From NCBI RefSeq assembly GCF_019649055.1, contig NW_026570355.1:1-64000 (forward strand): a DNA stretch of 64,000 nucleotides, given 5' to 3'. How positions within the stretch are numbered: the stretch's first letter is position 1; every line of letters begins with the position of its first letter. A program made the translations under genes and the position numbers. This stretch comes from Paramacrobiotus metropolitanus (lineage: Eukaryota > Tardigrada > Eutardigrada > Parachela > Macrobiotidae). The notes below the pieces were generated by a model that was not told the DNA's origin, made no database searches, and saw only the letters and a program-made list of their open reading frames with translations. Below, piece after piece: positions 34,201 to 46,876 of this stretch.

Positions 34201-37200
34201 AATACACTCGTGTTCTAATAACGGCGAATGTCGAATACGAAATGTAGTCACCATCAACCAGAGAAACTGTTAGGTCCCTGGACGACAGTTTAGCCATATC
34301 ATACGTCATATCCTGCAGCTCTCGGCTGGTTATTCCAGCTTGACAGGTAATGTCCAGAAAGCCACGATTTCCTGCACGAAAACAATAGTCTGTTGGCGAA
34401 AGTAGTTTTCCGCTACCACTAGGCCTGCATTTCGTATTAAACTGGGTTAGACATTCAGTTAAGGTCATGTTGACGGGGTTTTCTGGTGGAAACAGAAGGG
34501 CCGGTTCGCCGGGCCGCTCCTTGGATCGGTTTTGCTGGCAGCTTATCGGGGCGTTAATGGAGAAATTCCTCTGTGTAAAATCGATCATGTTCAAGTGAGA
34601 AGGGAACGGTTGCGCTGCACAATCTATAGGCAAAAAGATTTCTGAAATTTGCAGATCGGTATTCAAGAACGGCACCCTGTTTTTACTGGAATTGGAGGGA
34701 TTTTTTATGAGTTTGCTCGCCTTCCACCACTGCCGAAACCAGCCCAATTCGCAGCTGCAGTGCATGTATCGTAAAAAATCTTGCATCTCTGCAGTAAACA
34801 CTGGAGATTGATGCACTCGTAAGTGCCATGCAAGAAGCTCCAGATGTTCCAGGTTGGTAAATGTGCCCTTTTCCAAATACGTCAGCGTCGTGTTTGTGAA
34901 GGTGATTACGCTGAGTTTTCGAGAATACGCAAAATCCTGCTTGCGGACATTCACCCCGCGGCACTCAATCATCCCGAATTCCTTTAGATTAGAAAAACCA
35001 AGCGAAGGAATGCGGGCTGTTGCTTGACTTACTGAGCAAACAAGCATAATAAGCGTGGTTACTTGGTCGCGGATTGGGCGGAAAGGTTCGGGCGTTATTT
35101 GTGATTCAACAAGAATAATTCCTACTTCACGCAATGGATATTTTGCCATAGCCGACGTCATGTTCCACAAAATGTTCTCATCGGCGTGCATTGTGCAAGC
35201 TATAATAAGGGCTTTGGCTGTTCTGCAGTGTCTTCTGTCAAGCGTAGTTAATCCACAGTGCTCATTAAACTGCACATCACACTCTTCTGGAGCGAGGAAC
35301 GTCTGGTCAAACCGGGGAACCAGTTGGTCGCTGGTCAGATATTTTCCAGTGTCCACCTGGCAGTTGTAAGCCACCCGCAGTTTAGCTGCATCTCGCACTG
35401 CTAGCCGCTTTCGCTGTCCCATGACCATTTGAGCATCGGCTACGCGCCGCTCAATAACCGGAATACGATGGGATACAGCGAAATCGAACGCGCCGTAATG
35501 CATAATGGATTCCAGATCGTACTCGATTCCGTATGTTCGTGCCTTGGGTTTAATGTTGAAATTTGCCTCGCGACCCGGCATAATTGCGTCAGGGTTAATA
35601 TCAATGTAGGCATCGCGATCCGGTCGCGAATGCTCATGATACATTCCTAGCGCATGCAGGATTTCGTGCTGCACAATGCCCGTCACCATGCAGGAGGCAT
35701 TTAAATCGTTTCCCAAATAAAGCGGTTGCCCGGCACCTCCACTGTGTTGCTTCATTCCGAGGAAGGATGAACAACTGAATAGCGCACACTTTGCCGTTTA
35801 TTTAACAATTAGCGCACGTTAAAAACGGTGCCGTTCAAAATAAGCAAGAACTCTTGAAGATTATTCAACGTGAACAGAAAGTAGACTAAATCTGCTGTAA
35901 AATTGTGAGATAACAGTCACTAAACTCACTATGTTCCGGCTTCAGTCACTATTATGACCGGGACATTATGATATTGCTGCGACAGCTGCGTATACGCGGC
36001 GTTTGTTGTATAATTGTATTTGTTACCAAAAAAATAAAAACCTTACTAGATGTTTTTATACTTACTTGTCTCCATGTTGGAAGAGCACAAAGTCCTCTTG
36101 AACGGTTCTCTTCACAAAACTAACGCAGCCGGATGTTGCATCTTCGATCCGACGCATGGCATCCTCGACAAGGAACTTGCTGGATGCGTCTGTTCAACAA
36201 AATTTTTGCACGCTCAATCTGACCCTTAGGTAGTTACTAACCCCGCGTGATATTTCACAATTATGTAACTCACCGAACAGTGAACTGATCGTGTAGGGAA
36301 CCCGTCCCCCCGGCCAAAATGTAATACTTTCTTCCCACTGCGTGTCTGCAAGCGATGTGCAATATGTGGTGATATAACTGATATTATACGGACATCCCTA
36401 TACTATTAACTAACAAAATTAATAAAGTGATACTATAGCCACCTTAAACACCCGTGATTTTTTCTAGCCACTAATTTTCCACACCCCGCTAATTACAGCC
36501 TATAGGCACCCTTTTTATTTAATTCAATTAGTTTTTTGACAATCCTTTTTATATAGGCACCCTTTAAGTAGTAAAGTGAATTTCTGCGTACATTTTTTCA
36601 GTACATTAGATGCGGTACTTTAACGTCTTTAAAGTACCGTACGTTAAAGACTTGGTATTCTGTAAAGTACTGCTTTAAAGTCAACACGTTAGATACCGTT
36701 ACTATTATGATCGGCGTTGATCGCTCAACTCCAGAAAGTGCTTCCCGGTATCCAAAAAACGTAAACAAACCTTGGAGATTAGCAATATCAGCAGACCCGA
36801 TTTTTTGCATTATCCCTATAATGGTGCAGCAATGTTTATGTCGTCACGTTCATCATGACTTGTAGACCAAAGCGATTGTTCTCCGCCAAATCTATCCTTT
36901 AGAATCTACTGATAACTTGCCTAACGAATATGAACCATTTACAAGTTTCGAAGAGGCTTTCAAGAAATACCAAGCAAAGACTTTTCAGACACATGTGATT
37001 CGACGATCCGCGAAATTCTTGTAATCAGGTGGAAATTATACGTCATAATAGAAAACACAATAAAGCTAAAAAAATGAAAGCCAAATGGATGTAATAAAAA
37101 TCAACAACAAGGATTCTATTGAGAGCCAAATGAAAGCCAAACGGATGTCTATAAAAATCATCGCTTTTCTGAGACAACGATTAAGTCTAGCTGTAATCCG

Positions 37201-38040
37201 TGGAAATTCAGCAGCCGCTTTTGGTACACTGCCTGCCCGTTCGAAGGCCATGAGTGGCAGTAACGATTTTGGATGTTTTTTTAATGTTTAAATTCGATCA
37301 TTTTTATTATTGTAAATCAGCGCAAGCATTTTGTTATGTATACTGGCTGTTGTCGAAATATACTGCCGCTCTCAACAAGGGTTCTATTTAATTAATACTA
37401 AAATACTGGGGCTAAAAAAAAACGGGGTGAGAAGGGGAGGCTATAGTGATTTCCAACAAATAATAGGGTAGCGTTTGGCGAAAGTATGTAATTCATCTGC
37501 TCACATGTTGACTATGGCACATGTCGCTACAAATCAGTCATTTGACTCCTATTAAAAGTAGCACGGAATTCGTGGGCTGGTAATTTCTTTTTTTCTTTTT
37601 TGCTGTTGCTGTTTTTCTGCAAATAGGGATAAACTATAAGCCGTATTCCTTAATTTCCTACCGTTCACTACCGATGTATTGACTGGGTAAAGCGATGAGC
37701 CGCTGATATTAATTGCGTCAGCATACACAATGTCGTCCAGTGCTACATTTACGGTACTTCGCTCGGACAGTCGATCACGTAGCGAGGTTTCGTTGATCCC
37801 GTTATTCATGTCTAAAGATAATGTAGAAATTGCGATTGCGGTTGTTATGCGGTAGTAGCAAAATGGAGTAAAATGCACGTTGGCGAAAATCTAACCTTCC
37901 GCAATGAAATCATTTTCCACCTCTTCGTCTGGGTAATCCCGTGCATCCCTGTACGCGGATGAGCATGGCGCAAGAATAATGCAACAAATTATTGCCGCAC
38001 AATAGGATGGGCGGCGCTGCCTTCGATAGCTCGCGTCCAT
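31277..38040 (-). CDS. Secreted two-unit astacin-LRR fusion, second protease degenerate
   Basis: Eight exons: 38040-37896, 37811-37662, 36345-36274, 36189-36066, 35774-33469, 33320-33123, 32723-32600, 32537-31277. All seven introns are GT-AG, the phases agree throughout, and the total is 1,459 residues. Exon 1 holds a signal peptide (CAAIICCIILAPCSSA). Unit 1 has an astacin domain with zinc motif HEILHALGMYHEHSRPDRD (residues 200-218) and Met-turn SIMHYG, then two LRR-like modules with Cys-rich caps (MHCSCELGWFRQWW; LHCSCQYDWFRSWW). Unit 2 lacks a signal peptide, starts with FWPDRTVPFLISKAF, and has HLVLHSLGLFHEHQRPDRD (Glu to Leu, residue 1072) and SIMHFG (Tyr to Phe), then one LRR module (LHCGCRFSKFRSW). 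So one catalytic and one pseudo-protease unit. Two adjacent genes is the alternative, but the phase-matched 148-nt intron 33468-33321 argues against it. Confidence 0.8.
36434..37445. repeat. Possible degenerate inverted-repeat element in an intron
   Basis: The ends resemble each other in inverted orientation (ctatagccacc..tttctagcc against ctatagcctcc..ttttagcc) over about 45 bp with many mismatches. It lies in the large third intron of the astacin-LRR gene. No clear target duplication. Confidence 0.35.
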
Positions 38041-39164
38041 AACAAAAATCTGCCAAGAATTCGATATGCAAAACATTCCAGAGATACAAGGCAGATAGCA
38101 GACATAGATATTGATGTTAGTGCTGTTGGTTGCAATTTCTGTTTATATCCTTCTGGGTTTTCAACACGCACCCTTTCAACATGTTTTCAACACGCACCCT
38201 TTCATACACCAACTTAGTTCAAACGTTTTGCGTTCTGCCGAAGACAGATTTTTATCGAATCTGTTGAAAGTGGAAATTTGACAGCTTTAACTGTACGTAT
38301 CAGAGTCACAAGCAACAAGCACATGAAATTAAACTGTTGCCATATCAAGATGGTTGCTCATAGCGTACTTCTATGCCTCATACGATGCACCAGTTACGGT
38401 TGCATAAATTCTGCTAAGCTTAACCGCTGCAAACAAGCGGAAGCGGCACCATAAAATTTAAAAACAGTTTGTGCAAGCAAAATCACGGGTAACATGGTTA
38501 AAGTTAAGCGCCTGGCAGTTCGGTTTCAGGTAATTTCGTGGCTATGAAGGAATTGTAGCATTTTTAAATAGTCAAAATTATCGTCATCTTTTGTTTTGAC
38601 TGCTGTTTAATTCCTTAAAACCACGTGAAAATAAGTTAACTGTCTGGCTGAGCTGCTGACCGAGGTCGAAAAGTGTTTCATTGCTCTTGTTGGGGTTTCA
38701 AACGTTTCCCTGTCACAACTCCATTTATGCCGCTACGGAATCTAAGAACGCAAGAACTTTGGTTTAGTTATTGGTTAATGGCCAACAATCGAGCCAGTGA
38801 ATCTCCCAGATCACCAGCTGTAAAAAATATATGCATTAATGAATATACCGTTCACAGTCCTGCCGGTACAATGTACAGATGCACTGACCACTCATGCAAC
38901 AGACAAATTGCCCAGTACGATCTGGACCCCCCCAAAAATCCTAAAATGAATTTCTTACAGCTTAGAAGCAGCCGTTCTATTCACTCATGCTGTTTTTAAA
39001 ATTTTAAAATCAAAGGCAAGAAATTTACTGCCAAAAAGCCGAATCACCGTTACCACCGCACGGTGAGGACTGTGGATTCGCTGATGCAGTTACAGTTTCT
39101 ATTTTCAAGCCATCAATAACAAAATCACAGCAGAGCTGCCAAGAAAAACAACATCGGGTACTAA
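38041..39164. other. Intergenic, upstream of the astacin-LRR gene
   Basis: Probable promoter region. A 20-bp unit ending cacgcacccttt is repeated at about 38158-38201. No gene seen. Confidence 0.4.
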
Positions 39165-39407
39165 TCATTCCTGACCAGCCAACCTAAAAGCTAAAAAAAC
39201 GTCCTCGTTGTCTCGCATCTCATTAAATGTTCCAAGGACAGACACCGGGCTTCCGCGTTGTATCTCAATGCTGATTCTCTGACGCAAAAACTCTCCCGAC
39301 CGAGGGTTACCACTACATTCGCAAATTTGTCTTGACAGATCTTTGAAAAATTTCTTTGTTAGCGGTCTAAACGTTTCCGTAGTTTCAAAAGCCAGGGGTT
39401 GTACCAC
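39165..39407 (-). pseudogene. C-terminal scrap of a retroelement polymerase-like protein
   Basis: An 80-codon frame with ETTETFRPLTKKFFKDLSRQ, then FLRQRISIEIQRGSPVSVLG, resembles the C-terminal end of ORF2-type proteins of non-LTR elements as I remember them. No RT core lies next to it. This is a weak, motif-level call. Confidence 0.35.
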
Positions 39408-40494
39408 CTACTACTACGTATCGATCCGCAAGTCCATCGTACTTCCGTAACTTCTGATTCTCTCTCACTTCCGCTGCGCTTCCTGGAACACGTGATGTAT
39501 GGCCTATGTAGGTCTGGGCGAAGGTATCGGCAACAGTGACATCCCGTTACAGTTTCTTTTATCCCAGGTAACTCCCGATTCCTTGATTTATCTTGTGGTT
39601 AATGCCAAAGGAGAATCTCGTCGTCGATCTTTCGCTGTCTAATGTCTACAGTGTCAGTGTACATAATACAGATACTCGCACTGGTTATTGCTGTTGACGA
39701 AAAAAATAACAGGATCCATCGTTCTGTTATACGTACATAGCAGCAGTACAAAAAATAGCAGAACACAGCAGTACAAAAATTCTCTCAGAAGCACTTGCTG
39801 TAACAGCTTCGAATGGCAATCCACAGCTCTTACATGATAGACTGGGACTTCGGAAGCGCTGTAAACCTGAGCAGTTGATGACAAAAATGGCGGCAGAATA
39901 CTATACAGTAGCAAGAACATTACGACGTAACCACAGTTGTCACATTTTGCTATCGCCGCTCAAAGTCAAATTGTCTTGTTCGGCTGCATTTTTAAAATAT
40001 TTAAAACCAGGATATCCTTTTAAAAATGAAGAAAACAGCAGTAATAGGTATTTATTTTGCGCATCGCACGCTCGTACAGATACCGCAATGTACCGCAAAT
40101 CGAATACTGGAATGTGATACTGTAATACTAACGTAGCCCCGTCCACACTGCGGACGTTGGCGAGCTTCGATCAGGAGTTACACGATGGTGTTCAAGACTC
40201 AAGAGTATGCTTGGTACAAGTTTTTATGACAGCGAAAGGATGAGTAAGGACCACTGCAGATAAAGAAGTCAGCAGGCGCGTATAAGATAAATCACAGCCT
40301 AATAAGAAGGCATATTGTTGTGAGCCTGGTTATCGTCGGCTGTATGCGGAATTTCCTGATGGTCAGGTTTAACGTAGAAAGTCATTTCAGTCCGTAGCCG
40401 TAGAAAGTGCGGAAGCGGTGATGGACGTTTGGCCGACCACTCCATTCTACGTGCTAGGTTTGCGGATGATGATGCACGGGCATCTCGTTCACGG
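39408..40494. other. Intergenic, no gene recognised
   Basis: Only short frames without splice or domain support. Confidence 0.4.
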
Positions 40495-41311
40495 TCAAGT
40501 AATGTTTCCTATCTCTGCCTCTACTTCCAACAGCCACTGACGCATCGGCGCCAACAAGGAACTGACCTTCCAGGCTCGGTGTCCTTCCATTTGGCAATAA
40601 GCTGGCCAGCTGCGGATACGCGGTGATGTTGAAGGGTTGTCCATTTCAGCGCGAACCAGCACAGGATGTGCAAATCCAGCGGCGGCCTGGATCGAACCAA
40701 TGGGTGGGTTGGCAGCGTGGAGTATCTCGATTTTGTCCTGCATCGGGGCTCCCAGTAGATTTATTTGCTGTTACAAAAAACTTTCGAGCGGTGCAGAGTT
40801 GATACCGGCCGCCACGCTATAGTCAGCACGAACTCTGCTGGCACGGATGGTCAGCGTCCGGAAATGAGCTTGCTCCCGCAGCCGGTGCAGATCCATGCAG
40901 TACATGACAACGTCAGGATGGTAGTTTTTCTCCGGCCAGTATGTTGCCTGCCACATGTCCGCGGTGAAATGTATGGTGGAAGTGATGTTCTTGTGAAGAG
41001 CCGGCACCAGCGCATCAACTGCTCTTGAAACTGTTCGTGATCAGCAAATCCATCCGCTTCCAAAGCAGCATCGAGACTGTTGGTCAACCTTGTATCAAAT
41101 AGGTAAGAATAATCTTCCTTGCGGAGCAAGACATAACTGGAGATTCGTTCGGAAATTGCTCGAAAAAAATTGGCGCGTCTTGCAAGTTAGTTTTATCGAC
41201 ATCGATGGTAAGTTTTCGGGGATTGGTAGGCAGATTAAGTGCGAAATGGAGAAGCACGGTGAACGTGGTAGCGGTGCCGTTTTGTAAAGCACGCTGCGTC
41301 TCGAAGCACAC
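40495..41311 (-). pseudogene. Decayed protein gene of unknown family
   Basis: Minus-strand frames chain into one protein-like sequence: TVLLHFALNLPTNPRKL, then LFDTRLTNSLDAALEADGF, then ALVPALHKNITSTIHFTADM, then INSAPLESFL, then INLLGAPMQDKIEILHAANP. Two frame changes (near 41,130 and 41,025) and an in-frame TAA (near 40,775) separate the pieces. A hydrophobic stretch (PLAVITLVLYIVA, near 41,400) may be its signal sequence or anchor, and 41,560-41,730 may hold another exon (PTFTVPYDGRQIAIFQTPS). I do not recognise the family. Confidence 0.45.
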
Positions 41312-41756
41312 TTCCCTGGTTGAGATCAGATGCGGAAACTAAGGATTTGTGGCAGGGTGGTAATCTGATGCCACGATGTACAGTACGAGCGTGATAACTG
41401 CCAACGGAATACGCACTGGGAAGGCAGCGGAAACGTTTCACTCTTTCCGTTTCCTGTTTTCTAACTAAAGTAATTTCTTATCTGCTGCACGTAGTTCTCA
41501 TCTCATATTTTCAACATTAATTCCAAGTAGGACGAGTCGATATGTGGTTGTATATCATTTCGGTTGATCGGACAGCAGAGTGGCCATGGATGCGAAGAAG
41601 AAGGTAGGGTCCGCTGCGTTGGACGGCGTCTGGAAGATGGCAATCTGCCGGCCATCGTATGGCACGGTGAAGGTTGGTGAGGAGATGTCTACCAGTGCTG
41701 CAATCGCAAAAATTCCTTTTTACGCCGATCGCAGCTTCGATTACCAATAGGTCCAA

Positions 41757-42406
41757 TACCTTACTTCAGAATTGAATTTTTGTTCAGACTGGCGTACGGC
41801 AAGCAATCTGATGGATATACAGTAAACCAATTGCGTCGTCCAACTAGCTGCCTCTCGTTTCTGCAGTGCTGCGAAAGTTAATATGTGCCGTACATTAGTA
41901 AGATTGCTTGCTTTACACATATTGCACACGTATCATAATTATTATAATGCTGAGGTACTGTAGAAGGCGTTTGGAGGGCAGCATAACTGATAAACGCGCT
42001 TCATCCGAGAAGGTGATAACAGCTGTGGTAATAATGACAATCACGACGCAATTGCCGTCATTATCGCCACGAAGTATCGAATTTTGACTCCTGTTTCCCT
42101 AAACAGGAAGTCACAAGTGCAATATGACAATATCCAATAGATAAATGCTTGGTCGTCACTGATTGCCCAGAGTTTTACCGGAGACCGGAAGCGTTTTAAA
42201 GGGCAATTCGATCGACCAGTTTATTAGCCGTACCAAAGGTAGTTCTTCTGTCTGGTGATTCGGCCTATCATTGTTTCGAAATTTTGTCATGCAACGTCCT
42301 TGCTGAGGCCAGAGCAGATATACGTAATATATATGGAACAATATACGCGCTCTGTATTTGGCGCATGCTACTGCATCAGACTTTTTTGTATAGCCTTCGG
42401 CAAACT
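41757..42406. other. Intergenic
   Basis: No supported gene or repeat. Confidence 0.4.
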
Positions 42407-42408
42407 TA

Positions 42409-43375
42409 CCGGGTGGCCGAACAAAATGACACCCTCCGCGTTTGTTTTGCCCTGCGCGAACCACTTAACGTAATTTAAACCGGATAGACTCATTCGATAG
42501 ACAATTTCATAAGCTACTCAAAACACTCAAATATTTTTTTAAAAAATTGAGACTCCTCGTTAACAACGGCGCCAAGTGAAATCGTGTAGAAATTTTTAGT
42601 GTCCCAGCTCGCATAGTTAAAAATTGCGCCTAACTTTTTGTCCTTGCACATGATTTCGAGTTTTTTAAATGTTTTATTTAGAGCAGCACTTTCTCTTTCA
42701 GCCGGGAAAATATTGTTGGGATGATGCATGCACTGGATGAGCTAGGCACTAAGCAACCTTTTTGACCGTTCGAAAAAATTACGATTTTTTTCGTTTGTTT
42801 TTATAAGTATTTTAGTTTTTTTTTAGTTACAATTTTTTTGTTCAGTACTGGGTGCAATGAAGAGCGCCGCTTCAACTGGAAACTGTAGGTGGGTGAGTAC
42901 TCTTTTAAACACGGGTGTGAACCAGGACTGCATTCGAAGCGATGGTCTGCAAATTGTTTTCAAAAAGTCCGCTACCCCGTTTCATGAAGATGAAATGTAA
43001 GGAGTACCAAATCTTTCGCTCGTTGCCCAGCCAGGGTCACTAGAATGTTTTTATTCTTTACAGTAAAAAAACCAGGAACAATCCCCCTTTCCGAAAAAGC
43101 AACGTCATAAACAATAACCTACTTGGTTGAATATCTACAATTTAAATTTGAAAATAGGGAAATTTGAATTTTTGTTTCCAGGACATCTCTCAGTTCCACC
43201 CATTTTCTCAAAATATTTCTGGAAAAAAGGAAACTCATTTATATTGTTGGTTTAACTTAACTTTCTTGTGACATGAAAAATGCTCTTTCGAATAAAACTA
43301 AATCATGTCAATCAAGCACCGGATTGGCCCAGGGCACCATATTAATCCAGGGTGACATTTTGTTCGGCCACCCGG
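42409..43375. mobile_element. TA-flanked inverted-repeat element (967 bp)
   Basis: Terminal inverted repeats of about 27 bp begin CCGGGTGGCCGAACAAAATG with one mismatch, and TA lies directly outside both ends (42407-42408, 43376-43377). A 71-codon minus-strand ORF (42514-42729) is inside; it is not a recognisable transposase. Confidence 0.82.
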
Positions 43376-43784
43376 TACTTCCCTTTGGGTTTATGGAGCT
43401 CATACAGCTATATTATTTTCATAGAGACATTACGCGTATTTCTCAGGTTGAATAATTTGAACACGGGAGAAAATTCTCGTTTCAAGCTAATAAGCATGCG
43501 GTTAACCCGGGTGCAAGCGATTCAAATCCAAAGCGTAGTATTGCACCGTGCACCGCATTAACCGCAGGTCCGCTTTTCACAGCAAATCTTATAGCACATG
43601 CGCATGATATGTTTACTTCTTCGTGTTTTGAGCGATAATTGATAAGCATTTCGATAGCATCTAACGAAACGCTTTAAACAGACAACATGATGGTCGTTCA
43701 CAGTAGTTTGCTACGTGTCTTGCACAATATTCATTTTCTACTCGGTGCCTTTTGTAAAAACTAATAATAGCAACAAAAGTAAAA

Positions 43785-46394
43785 ATGGCGTTTGTTTCGT
43801 CTCCCTTTCCAATAGTAACACTGGCATCGTTCACCGGTAACATACATAGTCAAGTGTGCAACGATACACTCGAGGTTGAATGCTGTCAGGCGTTTCTGGA
43901 GAAACATACCGCGGTGGTATCCTTGGGCCCTTGGCGTGGCCACTAACGGACGCAGAGGTCTATGCCAGTCAGCAACTGGCCCGCGACTACTGCCGGTAAT
44001 TCCTGCTCACTTCGTAATCTCTTGGTGGTTTTGTAGTTCTTTCTTATTTATCGCAGTGCACAATTTACAGACGTACGTTTTTTTTCCGCCACATGTAGCT
44101 TCACGCGCTGAAGTAATTCCGTTGAAGTTGCGTACAGAGTATCAAGCAGTTGAGTAGATACAGACATCATATAGTAAAGTGATCTACATACACTTGTGAC
44201 ACATTTTGTACACGTTAAATTTTCCAGGGTCTGCTTTCTGATTTTTAGCCAAAGTATTCTATTGTATCCTCTACGTACTTTCCATGTATCCTCATAATTT
44301 TTCTACCCTATGATAATTTTTCCGTCGTAAGTCACCGTATTCCTGCAGTGTTCGTTATATATCGTACATGTATTCTGTAGCTAAGATAGTTAACAGGTGT
44401 ATGAAGGATACGGGCGTTTTGGCATTGGCCATACGGGGCTGATACTTTAGGACACTGAACCGTGCCCACAACGTAATGCTGAAGACGCAGGATACATGGA
44501 AGATATGTTAAAGAAATTCTATGATGATACGGCGGCTGTTGAAGGTCATGATACATCACTTTTTCTGCACGTCTTACGACACTTTTTATCTGGCGTATCC
44601 CACAGTATTTTTATACTCTATAGATGTAGTGTCTATCCCTTGTTTATATACATATTGTCATCCATGTCTCCTGCCGTCTTCAGCATTTGATGATTATTGC
44701 AACGTCAGTATGATTCTTTACGTATCGCTGCTGTATCCGCTGAATATTCCTCATGTGTTCTGCAAAATTTCTTAGGCTAGGTATATTCAAGTGAGGTACG
44801 CAAAGAATATGGTTGAAAACAGTAATGAGTGAAGCGGATAATAAAAGCATAAGAAGGATACATGCAGAATACGACTGAAAATGCGATACCGAGGATGCGT
44901 TTCCCAAGAAATGCCAAAAAAGCATGTACGAACTCGTTCATAAGTTCATGTACAGTGAAACTTCTCTATAACATACACCCTCCGTTCCAGACTTTCTGAA
45001 TGTTACAGAGGGGTGTATGTTAAACAGAAGCGCTGCCCCCAGGGGCACTGCCCTCAGGGGCTCCGGGGCATAGCCCCCGGGGGTGTTACTTAACCAAAAA
45101 ATTAAGTATCAAAATACCAGAGTGCGGACATTATTCGGTCTGAATGTTGGTTTTGCTGCCCAGTTGTATGCTTAGAGTTGGAAGATCCGGTACTGAACAG
45201 ATTAAAAATAGAAGCCGGAACTTTCTTTTAGAGACACCGAAATGGTTTTTTACACCAGCCTAGCCAACTATATGTTACGCTGGGGTTGAATAAGCTGGTA
45301 AAACTGTTACCGGTTCCATGAAAGGTGTATGTTATAGCTGTAAAGGGGTGAATCTTATACAGGGAACTGCCCTGTGTTATAGTCTACGGGACGATTTGGT
45401 TCCCAGCCTCGTGCATGCTGTAAAGGGGTGAATGTTATAGGAAGGTGAATGTTAAGGGGAGTTTCACTGTAGCGCAGAGCCGTTTTCTGAATGCAGGCGG
45501 AATTAGCTGGCTTTGTGTGGCTAAAGTGTGTGTTATCAAACTTTGAAATTCTTCGCAAATTTTTGTGAGATGTTCGATCGGTGCAACCGAAGAATATCAG
45601 AATTATACTCTGTACATCGCAGTGTACAGTTTCTCTTGTAAGTTTTTGTAATTAAAATATGCTTTCTGCGGACAGTTTCGGCTCTGTTCAGTACATTTGT
45701 ACACTACTTGAATAAGTCTGTAATGCAGCTCTGCTAACGACTGCGCCCACTGCCTGCTGAACCTAACGGTCCGTTGTGCCCATGATCCGACATTTCTGCA
45801 GCACCTCCAGCAAAACAGCGTTCCGTACAATGCGGAAATAACCGGCGTCATGGCAACCATGTGCCAGCTGTCCGTTGATCCCCTCCGCTTCGTGCGCGCT
45901 ATCGAACACTGCGAGGAACAACGTCCCGAGTTTGTGCTCGAGGTGCTTCACGAGGACCGAAGTGTGTTAGCCGCTAACTCACACGACGCCATCAGCGCCA
46001 GGCGCAACGTCTGCAAGTAGGTTCACTTGATCCTACCGACGCTCTAGCGCTCCAGTAAACCAAATGCACCATCGCACGTTGTCTTTGCAGAAAACTGCAC
46101 GGGATTGCCACCGGACTGGATGAGGAGGAAGCTAAAGCGGAGTTGACGAAGAAATGCGGATTGGAAGCGGTGAAGGCGATGCATGATACTTATCAGCGAC
46201 CGAACGATATCCACTGCACGATGACTAATGCAGCTTTTCCTGCGATGAGATGGCAGCTGCCATATTTTGCTTTGCTGACTGCGCTCATATTGTTCAAGCC
46301 TATTGCACGGGAGCATAATACTGTAGTGGCTCGCACATCTTGTACCACAGAGTTGGTGTACGGGAAAAATGTGCATCCAATATACACACTCTAA
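43785..46394 (+). pseudogene. Cys-rich secreted family copy B
   Basis: Exon 1 is 43785-43995 (ATG, hydrophobic leader MAFVSSPFPIVTLASF, then VCNDTLEVECC), with an 8-nt expansion near 43,920 relative to copy C that shifts the frame. Exon 2 (45729-46016, in frame) contains CAHCLLNLTVRCAHDPTFL, MCQLSVDPLRF and EHCEEQRPEF. Exon 3 (46091-46394) has AKAELTKKCG and a hydrophobic tail (LPYFALLTALILF) that could be a GPI-signal or membrane anchor. Intron 1 holds a pogo-like MITE. The last 25 codons and the stop lie inside a second MITE. Except for the 8-nt shift the exons are open, so this is the freshest copy. Function unknown. Confidence 0.72.
44953..45469. mobile_element. Pogo/Tigger-like MITE in intron 1 of copy B
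   Basis: The ends read CAGTGAAACT inward, followed by related motifs such as TATAACATACACC and TAACATTCACC, typical of pogo-type termini. TA lies outside both ends (44951-44952, 45470-45471). The interior is GC-rich with ggtgtatgtta/ggtgaatgtta repeats. The homologous intron of copy C lacks it, which shows the empty site. Confidence 0.85.
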
Positions 46395-46874
46395 CCGGGC
46401 AAAACGCACGATTCCCAGTTGGCGTGCATTGATAAATTTCTGATGTTTCTCAACTTCTGGTCTGGAGAACCTTCTTGAATATTAAAAAAATTAGAGCTCT
46501 AATAATTATTAATTAAATTTATGCTCAAAAGCAGCCATTAACTTAAATCTTTGCTGTCAGCTCGAATTCAAACACTGATTTGTTGTGGTTTTTGGGGTGC
46601 CCCTGCAGAGTGAGGGGTACGTTCAGCAATCAGCGTCAACATTCTACAGCTACAGAACAATTCGAGTTCTCAGATACAGAGCTTCTTTTCTAAGGTGAAT
46701 TACAATTTTAAAGAAAATGTTTGATTCTGGACAGATTCAGAAGGAGAGTTCATCTTGAAGTCAAATCAAGCATTATTTCGTAGGCGTGCATTTTGCCCGG
46801 TTAGAGTGTGTATATTGGATGCACATTTTTCCCGTACACCAACTCTGTGGTACAAGATGTGCGAGCCACTACAG
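46321..46874. mobile_element. Young TA-flanked MITE in the last exon of copy B
   Basis: Two 90-bp inverted arms (46321-46410 and 46785-46874) differ at one base that I can see, begin CTGTAGTGGCTCGCACATC, and have TA on both outer sides (46319-46320, 46875-46876). 554 bp, no transposase. The near-identity of the arms points to a recent insertion. Confidence 0.92.
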
Positions 46875-46876
46875 TA

